Shown here: piece by piece, positions 8,348 to 14,351 of the stretch | Numbering within the stretch: position 1 is the stretch's first letter | Layout: each line of letters begins with the position of its first letter | Assembly (NCBI RefSeq): GCF_900323885.1 | Contig: NZ_OOHJ01000018.1 | Span: forward strand, 434,001 to 498,000 | Direction of reading: 5' to 3' | DNA: 64,000 bases | Origin: [Actinomadura] parvosata subsp. kistnae | Lineage (GTDB): Bacteria > Actinomycetota > Actinomycetes > Streptosporangiales > Streptosporangiaceae | The notes under the pieces: model-generated | Told to the model about the DNA's origin: nothing | The model's input: the letters and a program-made list of their open reading frames with translations, nothing else | Databases searched by the model: none | Translations under genes and position numbers: made by a program

Positions 8348-8934
8348 CCAGCTACACGATCCCGAACGTCATCGCCCAGCACCCTCGTGGCGAGCGGATC
8401 ATGGACGTCTACTCGCACCTGCTCACCGAGCGGATCGTCTACCTGGGCACCGCGATCGACGCGGGCGTCGCGAACGCCCTCATCGCGCAGCTGATCTTCC
8501 TGGAATCGGACAACCCCGACGCGGAGATCCAGTTCTACATCAACTGCGAAGGCGGCGACCCGAGCGCGATGCTCGCGATCTACGACACCATGCGCCACAT
8601 CCGCCCGCGCGTCTCGACGACCTGCGTGGGACAGGCGGTCGCGGTGGGTGCCGTGCTGCTCGCCGCGGGCGCCGAAGGAAAGCGGGCCGCCCTCCCGCAC
8701 GCGCGGATCATCCTGCACCAGCCGGCGGCCCAGGGCCGCGGCACGATCCCCGACCTGATCCTCCAGGCCGACGAGGTCGTACGCGTCCGGGCCGACATCG
8801 AGCGCATCCTCGCCCGGCACACCGGCCAGACGGTCGAGACCCTGCGCGCCGACACCGACCACGACCGCGTGTTCACCGCCCAGGCGGCCCTGGAGTACGG
8901 GCTCATCGACCAGATCATCGAGGAGCGCTCGTAA
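8344..8934 (+). CDS. clpP4: accessory ClpP subunit with catalytic serine replaced by alanine (ClpP4-like)
   Basis: A 196-residue ClpP paralogue coupled to the preceding gene by a GTGA overlap. The fold motifs are present: FYINCEGGDPSAMLAIYDTM, IILHQPAAQ with His125, and DHDR with Asp174. At the nucleophile position the usual GQAAS is GQAVA (residues 96-100), so Ser is replaced by Ala100. Unless another residue acts, this subunit is proteolytically dead. Mixed ClpP rings with one inactive partner are known in other bacteria and cyanobacteria, where the inactive subunit shapes assembly or docking of the ATPase. The sequence from DNA is unambiguous (cag gcg gtc gcg gtg ggt). Its role is probably structural or regulatory within a ClpP3P4 complex. 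Confidence 0.85.
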   Translation: MTSYTIPNVIAQHPRGERIMDVYSHLLTERIVYLGTAIDAGVANALIAQLIFLESDNPDAEIQFYINCEGGDPSAMLAIYDTMRHIRPRVSTTCVGQAVAVGAVLLAAGAEGKRAALPHARIILHQPAAQGRGTIPDLILQADEVVRVRADIERILARHTGQTVETLRADTDHDRVFTAQAALEYGLIDQIIEERS

Positions 8935-8950
8935 CCCCAAGCCGGCCGCG

Positions 8951-9313
8951 CTAGGCGGCCAGCGCGTACACCGTCGCCGCCGCCGAGCAGGTGGCCCCCC
9001 TCGACGCGCTGTGCTGAGCGGGCCGCAGGCTCTCGGCGACGGCAAGGGTCAGATCGACCAGCGTCACATCCAGCGCACCGGCGACCGCGGCGATCATCTC
9101 GCTCGACGGCTCCTTGACGCCCCGTTCGATCTCGGACAGATACTGCGGCGAGACCCCGGCACGACGTGCCGTCTCGCTCAGCTTCTCGCCCCGCTCATGG
9201 CGAAGCCCTCTCAAGCACTCACCGAGCACGTGCCGCCACAGCGGCTCGCCGGCCGGGAACGACTTGGGGGCGGTCCGATCGAACGCTGGACGCGACGGGA
9301 TGGATGTGGCCAT
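8951..9313 (-). CDS. popR: PopR-like XRE-family activator with C-terminal LAA degron
   Basis: A 120-residue DNA-binding protein with one XRE-type helix-turn-helix (residues about 33-82: LSETARRAGVSPQYLSEIER). The C-terminus reads YALAA. Family knowledge: ClgR and PopR of Streptomyces are XRE activators of clp genes whose terminal Ala-Ala makes them ClpP1P2 substrates, so they accumulate only when the housekeeping protease is impaired. The gene is convergent to the accessory clpP pair with 16 bp between stops. With the matching operator upstream of that pair, this makes a self-contained rescue circuit. ATG 9313 is used; a TATTTA-like -10 lies only 10-15 nt upstream, so the message may be nearly leaderless. 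Confidence 0.85.
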   Translation of the reverse strand: MATSIPSRPAFDRTAPKSFPAGEPLWRHVLGECLRGLRHERGEKLSETARRAGVSPQYLSEIERGVKEPSSEMIAAVAGALDVTLVDLTLAVAESLRPAQHSASRGATCSAAATVYALAA

Positions 9314-9337
9314 ACCTCACCATAAATAGCCAGTGCG

Positions 9338-9363
9338 TTCGCGTTCTGCCTGCTTCGCGCAGA
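9338..9363 (-). promoter_or_regulatory. possible ClgR/PopR-like site in the popR promoter
   Basis: On the plus strand, GTTCGC-GTTCT-GCC (9338-9351) nearly matches the ClgR pattern GTTCGC-N5-GCG. TCTGCC (9345-9350) is followed by a GCAGA half-site at 9359-9363 with wider spacing than the perfect box at 7665. It lies 25-50 bp upstream of the popR start. Autoregulation or ClgR input is a weak inference. Confidence 0.3.
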
Positions 9364-9553
9364 GCGGAACCAGCCCCCTCGCCCAGCGACCGCCGCCACC
9401 AGCGACGGCCGCTCGGCGAAGGCGGCTCGGCGAGGGCGGCCAGGCCCCGTAGAGCTCCCTCTCGGTCCTGGGCATGATCAGGAGCCTCATGCCGGGCGCC
9501 CGAGGCGGGCGGCCGAGCACCACGGGCATGGCCGTGCTTCAGGAGCGATTCAC

Positions 9554-10849
9554 CTATTCGGAGCGGCGCAGGTCCATGGTGTCGGATCCGTGCCACCGGT
9601 TGTTCGCGGCCGCCTGCCGGGCTCGCTCGGCCGGCTCGTCGGCCAGGCCGGTGCGTTCGATGCACCACTCCACCCACTCGGGCAGCAGGTCGAGGGCGGC
9701 TTCGGCGTACTCCTCGGCGTACCCGTCCGCGACGAGGATCACGGTGTGCTCGATCCGATGCGGGGAGCAGGCGTAGTAGCCGGGCCCGGACAGGTCGGAC
9801 CAGTTGTCGGCGAGCGTGGCGACGTCTTCCCGCTCGGGCCTGGGGCCGTTCCGTTCGCGCAGCCAGGCGGCGAAGTCGTCGATGATCGGGACGAGGTCCT
9901 GGCCGGCCTCGGGCGCGACGGTGAACGGCTCGCAGAGGGCTCTGGCGCGCTGACGCTGGCGGAAGTGCTCGGCGACGAGCTGTCGCGACTCGGTGCCGAT
10001 CATCAGGACACTCAGGAGATCGGCACGGCACAGCGGATCCAGCAGGTCACGGACGGTGGCCCGGTCACACGGGGCCGGGCGGGTGGAGGCGGGCGCCGCG
10101 CGCACCCCCACGGCGGCCCGCCATTCGGCGAACGCCTCCTCCGGTGAGGCGAAGACGGCGGCGTGCACGACCCGGTCGCCGGTGCAGCGGTCGACGTCCC
10201 AGCAGTACCAGTGCGGGTCCTCCCCACCCCAGGCGAAGGGGGCCACGAGCGCGTGGCGCGAGCCGTACACGTCGGTCAGCAGCAGCGGCTCTCCAGCCGG
10301 AGCCGCCCGCAGGACCTCACCCGGCCACCCGGGACCGACCCCGGCCTCGGCCAGCGCCGCGGTGCTGTCCTCGACGGCTGCGCGGACGGCGGGGTCGGGG
10401 TCGCGGCGCAACATCTCCCCGCTGGACGGCGGCGTCATCGCGGCGAGCCCGTGCAGCAGCCGCCACAGGTCGTCCACCTGCCCACCGGTGCGTGCGGCGC
10501 GCCGGATCCGGTCGCGGACGAGGTCGGCCAGCGACGCCAGGTACTGGTCCCAGTGGAAACCCATGGTCTCGGCCTGGGTGCGCGCCCACATCTCCTCGCC
10601 GACCAGGTCGACGACCGCGTTCTCCAGCCGCAGAGGCGAGCCGGCGGGCAGGCCGGCGAGGCGCTCGATGATCGCACGATGGGAGCCCGGCCACCACTGA
10701 TCCCCAGCGGTCCCCAGCAGCGACTCGAACAGCCCCGAACCAGCATCGGGCGCGGGCGGACGGGCGGCGGCGAGCTGCTGCGCGCGCCGGGCGGGATTGC
10801 CGCTGACCCCGCGCGTGGGACTCGCCTTCCCTTTACGCTTCTTCGCCAC
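9554..10849 (-). CDS. unrecognised 431-residue cytoplasmic protein
   Basis: I do not recognise this family. The N-terminus is strongly basic (AKKRKGKASPTRG). The body is mixed alpha/beta with two Trp-rich stretches, GDQWWPGSH near residue 50 and DPHWYCWDVDRC near residue 212. The C-terminus contains a WVEWCIERTGLADEPAERAR helix. There is no signal peptide, membrane segment or nucleotide motif. It lies 19 bp after the TM-Macro gene on the same strand, so it could be the last gene of that operon (14036 to 9554) or an independent neighbour. Domains seem to repeat weakly (residues 60-180 and 290-420 are both helical). Function unknown. Confidence 0.6.
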   Translation of the reverse strand: MAKKRKGKASPTRGVSGNPARRAQQLAAARPPAPDAGSGLFESLLGTAGDQWWPGSHRAIIERLAGLPAGSPLRLENAVVDLVGEEMWARTQAETMGFHWDQYLASLADLVRDRIRRAARTGGQVDDLWRLLHGLAAMTPPSSGEMLRRDPDPAVRAAVEDSTAALAEAGVGPGWPGEVLRAAPAGEPLLLTDVYGSRHALVAPFAWGGEDPHWYCWDVDRCTGDRVVHAAVFASPEEAFAEWRAAVGVRAAPASTRPAPCDRATVRDLLDPLCRADLLSVLMIGTESRQLVAEHFRQRQRARALCEPFTVAPEAGQDLVPIIDDFAAWLRERNGPRPEREDVATLADNWSDLSGPGYYACSPHRIEHTVILVADGYAEEYAEAALDLLPEWVEWCIERTGLADEPAERARQAAANNRWHGSDTMDLRRSE

Positions 10850-10868
10850 GGCGCCGATCCTACGGCGT

Positions 10869-11738
10869 TCAGAGGGCGGTGAGGAAAGCGCGCATTTCGA
10901 GCAGGTCCACCTTCTCTACGTCCTCGGGCCGGATGATCACGCTGAGCCGGCGGCAGACCGGACGCATCCGGGAGTGGGCGACGAAGGACAGGATGATCAC
11001 TTTGAGCAGGTTCTCCCGGTCGAGGGCATGCACCCGCGCCAGCTCCGCCCCCATGACGGGCACCGCCACGTGGCCGAGCTGGCTGTGGTCCCCGATCGCG
11101 GCCCACAGCCGGGCCAAGCCGGCCCACAGGTCGTCGACGGACGAGCGCGCCACCAGGTCGTTGCCCATCCTGCTGTAGGCGAGGCAGTAGATCCGGCGCC
11201 GCGGCGAGCCGATCACGGCGACGGTGCCGAGAGGGTAGCGATCCCGCTTGCCGCGCGGCTTGGACTCCGCGGTCTCGGCGGCGACCGGGACGGTGGCGGT
11301 GAGGGCCCGTTTCAGCTCTCCGTCCAGCCGCGCGAGATCATCCTCGTACAGGCGGCTGAGCAGCTGTCCTTGCAGGCTGTTGCGATTGATGATGCTGTCG
11401 TCGGTGGTGTCCAGGTCGAAGGTGTCGGTGAAGCCGACCACCAGATCCGCCTCCTGGGCGAACAGGTCGCCGACCTGGATGGTGATGGTCATGTCGGGGT
11501 GGGGGAAGTCGCGCGACACCCGGCCGCGTGAATAGGCGGCCAGGACGCCCCAGGCCAGGCAGGCCCCCAGCGAGATCGCCGTCACGCCGCCGGGATTGCC
11601 GAACCGCACGCCGAACACCTGGCCGACGAACTGGACGCCGGCCGAGACGACGCCGAAGGCGATGAAGAACTGCGTCGCCAGCAACACCCGGCCCCGGGAC
11701 GTGCGGAAGACCTGCCGCAGGCCGTGGATCAGGCGCAC
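10869..11738 (-). CDS. TM-Macro effector, ThsA-macro (DUF6430)-like, type II Thoeris type
   Basis: This 289-residue protein has two N-terminal membrane helices (about 17-42 and 49-70), then a Macro-type domain recognised from TITIQVGDLFAQEADLVVGF, FDLDTTDDSIINRNSLQGQL, YPLGTVAVIG and YSRMGNDLVARSS. This matches the TM-plus-Macro architecture described for type II Thoeris ThsA. There a TIR-made ADP-ribose derivative binds the Macro domain and the membrane part depolarises the cell. The gene lies 3 bp downstream of a TIR-like gene, exactly the partner required. Macro identity is from memory of the DUF6430/ThsA_Macro consensus. Unlike the simple two-gene system, a third membrane protein precedes the pair. 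The expected outcome is abortive defence against phage. Confidence 0.7.
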   Translation of the reverse strand: MRLIHGLRQVFRTSRGRVLLATQFFIAFGVVSAGVQFVGQVFGVRFGNPGGVTAISLGACLAWGVLAAYSRGRVSRDFPHPDMTITIQVGDLFAQEADLVVGFTDTFDLDTTDDSIINRNSLQGQLLSRLYEDDLARLDGELKRALTATVPVAAETAESKPRGKRDRYPLGTVAVIGSPRRRIYCLAYSRMGNDLVARSSVDDLWAGLARLWAAIGDHSQLGHVAVPVMGAELARVHALDRENLLKVIILSFVAHSRMRPVCRRLSVIIRPEDVEKVDLLEMRAFLTAL

Positions 11739-11741
11739 CGG

Positions 11742-12440
11742 TCATCGTCCCCGTCGCGGAGGTCGGCGGGTGTAGGCGGCCAGGTCGCGGAGCAGGCTCG
11801 GTTCGACGTAGTCGACGCCCGTCCCGGACAGGCGGCAGCCCGCGGTCTCCAGTCGCTGCCGGATCTTCAGCACGCTCGTCGCGGAGCCGTCGAACTGGAC
11901 ATGGTTCAGCCCGGCGATGTCGGAGAAGGGCCGCACCCGGCCCAGTCGCAGCAGGACCGTGCGCGCCGGGGCGACCCCGAAGGCCAGGCCGGCCTCGAAC
12001 AGCACGTTCGGCCGCGGCTGGCACTGCTGGTCGTGGTCGCCGTGGTCGCCGGCGAGCTCGGGGTGCAGCCGGACGATGTCGTCGGGCGTCATCACCACGA
12101 CCACCGCCTGCGCCGTCCCGAACGCCCGCCCGACGACGTCCAGGAGGTGCGGGCTCATGGTCGCGGTCTCACGGACGAGGGTCTCCCATTCGAGCGGCTC
12201 CAGGCCCATGCGGCGCAGCAGGTCGAAGACCCGCAACCGTGCCTGCTCGTCCCGCCCGTGGATCACGAAGACCTTGCGCTCCTTCTCCGGTACGGGCGCG
12301 TGACCGACCGGCGTGTGCTCGGGCGCCTCGCCGTCCGGCGGCGGGGTGCCGTAGGTCGTCGCCCGCGCCCTGGGCCCGGCCGCGAGGGAGGATCCGGTCA
12401 CTTGCCCACCGCTCACCTGGATGCCGTAGTTGTCGGCCAC
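11742..12440 (-). CDS. TIR-like NAD-processing protein with N-terminal interaction motif
   Basis: A 232-residue protein. Residues about 54-200 are a TIR-like (CAP12/PF10137-type) domain: KVFVIHGRDEQARLRVFDLL at the first strand and RPNVLFEAGLAFG with the likely catalytic Glu. Such domains cleave NAD+ or make signalling ADP-ribose products. Residues 7-23, GIQVSGGQVTGSSLAAG, are low-complexity and closely match the C-terminus of the neighbouring membrane protein (N-G-x-x-V-x-G-G...G-S-S-x-A-A-G...A-x-A-T-T). This resembles short amyloid-type signalling motifs linking bacterial immune sensors and effectors. Six bp separate it from the upstream gene and 3 bp from the downstream TM-Macro gene, so it is clearly co-transcribed. 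Predicted role: the signal-generating enzyme of a Thoeris-like module. Confidence 0.72.
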   Translation of the reverse strand: MADNYGIQVSGGQVTGSSLAAGPRARATTYGTPPPDGEAPEHTPVGHAPVPEKERKVFVIHGRDEQARLRVFDLLRRMGLEPLEWETLVRETATMSPHLLDVVGRAFGTAQAVVVVMTPDDIVRLHPELAGDHGDHDQQCQPRPNVLFEAGLAFGVAPARTVLLRLGRVRPFSDIAGLNHVQFDGSATSVLKIRQRLETAGCRLSGTGVDYVEPSLLRDLAAYTRRPPRRGR

Positions 12441-12446
12441 GGTGCC

Positions 12447-14036
12447 TCACTTCTCCTTCTGCTTGCCCTTCTTGCTCCTGTTGTCGCTCGGCGCGGGCAT
12501 ATGGGTGGTCGCCTGCGCGTTGTCCCCTGCCGCGACGCTGCTTCCGCTGATGGAGCTGCCGCCGGTCACCAGGACCCCGTTGTTGAGAATGGTCGTCTGC
12601 CGCTCGATCAGCTCCCCGGTGTGCACGTTGCGCTCGTCCAAGAACTCCACCATGGCGTCGAAGATGCGCTGCTCGACGACCTTCGTGTACATCTCGCTGT
12701 CGAGCTTCTGGAAATAGCGCTGGTACCGCGAGTCGCTGGCCTCCTCGCGGACGCAGTAGGAGGCGCCGTGGTTGAAACTGCGGTCCTGCGGGGCGACGGC
12801 CGGCTCGGCCAGGGCGCTGCGGTCCCGTACGAACTCCGACAGGTGACCGAACACGTCCATGACGCCACCGAAGAGGCCGATGCTGCGTACCGCCAGCCAG
12901 GCAAGGCTCCACGCCGACCTGATCGGGCGGACCTTGTCGTACTTGTGGAAGCGTGCCTGCAACGGTGTGAGGACGGAATGGCTCGCCTCGATGAACAGGT
13001 TCTGCTGCACGATCGCGAACCGCAGGAAGATGGTGAGCGCCAGCTCACCGTCCCAGCCGATCAACCGGATCACCGTGTACGGGCGTGCCCGGCCGTCCCG
13101 CTCCGCCAGCAGCTCGTCGATCTTGGTGTCCCCGACACCAGGAAGGGGACAGCCGGTGTCGTCGACGTAACCGTCGTCCTTCCAGACGTCGCGGCCACTG
13201 ACGAAGATCCGGTCCGTGACTTCAAGACCCTTCCAGTTGAGCGCCCGCACCTGCGCCGCCACGCGCTCCCGAATGTCGTGAACCTCGAAGGGCTTCGTGG
13301 GGGCTCCCTCGTACCGGGGTTTGGTGACGTCTATGGCGAACGACCAGCCGCCGATGACCTGCCCGTACCCCGTGAACGGCTCGAACTTGCGGTAGATCGA
13401 CAGGTTGCCCCGCGTCAGCTCCTCGATCTGCGCGATCCGCCGACGCAGCAGGGGCTTTACCGGGTTGGGCGCCTCCTCCGGCGAGAAATGGCCGGGCCTG
13501 AGGGCCACCGTGATCGCGCGGTTCAGGGTCAGCCCGTAGACGAACCTCACCAGGGTGTTGCCGAGCAGCATCGAGCCCAGCGCCCACGGAAGCAGGCGGA
13601 GGGGCGCCAACGACAACGTGTGGATCGCAACGGCGATCGTGCCCAACGCCGTGAACAGGCCGGACAGGCTGAACGCGGCCAGAGCGCAGTCACGCAGGGC
13701 CCGGCGCCGCCGGCCCGCGCACGCGTGTCGCAGCACCGCCGGGATGTCCACGCCAGGCGACGTCGCGATACCGCGCCGCGGCTGACGGACGATGTGGTCG
13801 AAGAGCCGTTGGGCGAAGACGAAGTCGGCCTCTGCGGCGCAGCACAGGTGCCGGGTCACCTCGTCGTCCGCCCGTTTGATGTCCCTGGCGTGGCGGCGCA
13901 GGAAGACCGAAGCCAGAGACGGCGGACGATCGTCAGGGGGCGCTTCGAGGCTGAGCTCGGTGAGCGGGCATGGGGGGCAGGCGCCGGCATCCGACGAGTG
14001 CCCCGGACAGAGCGTGCACAGTGTGTTTTTGCGCAC
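12447..14036 (-). CDS. membrane protein of the Thoeris-like operon with C-terminal interaction motif
   Basis: A 529-residue protein of no family I recognise. The N-terminus has a Cys cluster (CTLCPGH...CPPCP, residues 7-24) that could bind metal. Two hydrophobic helices span about 118-165. The remaining cytoplasmic part is alpha/beta with GWSFAIDVTKPRY and a helical segment up to about residue 480. Residues about 486-512 contain GVLVTGGSSISGSSVAAG followed by D-N-A-Q-A-T-T, nearly the same as the N-terminal motif of the TIR-like protein encoded next. A basic tail (KKGKQKEK) ends it. It is the first gene of the operon. I infer a membrane sensor that recruits or nucleates the TIR protein through the shared motif. 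GTG 14036 is used with GGAG about 10 nt upstream; the start is not certain. Confidence 0.65.
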   Translation of the reverse strand: MRKNTLCTLCPGHSSDAGACPPCPLTELSLEAPPDDRPPSLASVFLRRHARDIKRADDEVTRHLCCAAEADFVFAQRLFDHIVRQPRRGIATSPGVDIPAVLRHACAGRRRRALRDCALAAFSLSGLFTALGTIAVAIHTLSLAPLRLLPWALGSMLLGNTLVRFVYGLTLNRAITVALRPGHFSPEEAPNPVKPLLRRRIAQIEELTRGNLSIYRKFEPFTGYGQVIGGWSFAIDVTKPRYEGAPTKPFEVHDIRERVAAQVRALNWKGLEVTDRIFVSGRDVWKDDGYVDDTGCPLPGVGDTKIDELLAERDGRARPYTVIRLIGWDGELALTIFLRFAIVQQNLFIEASHSVLTPLQARFHKYDKVRPIRSAWSLAWLAVRSIGLFGGVMDVFGHLSEFVRDRSALAEPAVAPQDRSFNHGASYCVREEASDSRYQRYFQKLDSEMYTKVVEQRIFDAMVEFLDERNVHTGELIERQTTILNNGVLVTGGSSISGSSVAAGDNAQATTHMPAPSDNRSKKGKQKEK

Positions 14037-14351
14037 TCCTCGCGCACTCCTTCACTGGTACGTGTCCCCTTGTACTGAGGAGTGATCCGCGATCAGGAAT
14101 ACGTCGTACGGCGATGATCGCCCGCTTTCCAGCGGCGTGCGAACCAGCCGGGGCCCTGGCATCGGCGGGTGCTCCTCTCGGCCGCGTCGCGACGCTGAAG
14201 AAGCCATCACAGGAATGATCAAGGAATACCACTACGCAGGTCACATAGGACGACCGAGTTTCTCGGCGCCCACATCACCAGCCCCTGATCGACGATCATC
14301 GGCCAGGGTTTCGCTGCCGCCTGCTTGGCCCAAGGTTGATTCACGCGTGAG
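14037..14351. other. 315-bp intergenic region upstream of the Thoeris-like operon
   Basis: This holds the minus-strand promoter of the operon and the end of the beta-helix gene. Overlapping GGAGTGCGC direct repeats lie at about 14031-14050, next to the GTG start. I see no convincing -10/-35 pair, RNA or ORF. Confidence 0.4.

Noticed and set aside
9317..9529. 70-codon minus-strand ORF between popR and the 431-residue gene
   Set aside because: Arg/Gly-rich composition without RBS or motif; it would overlap the popR promoter.
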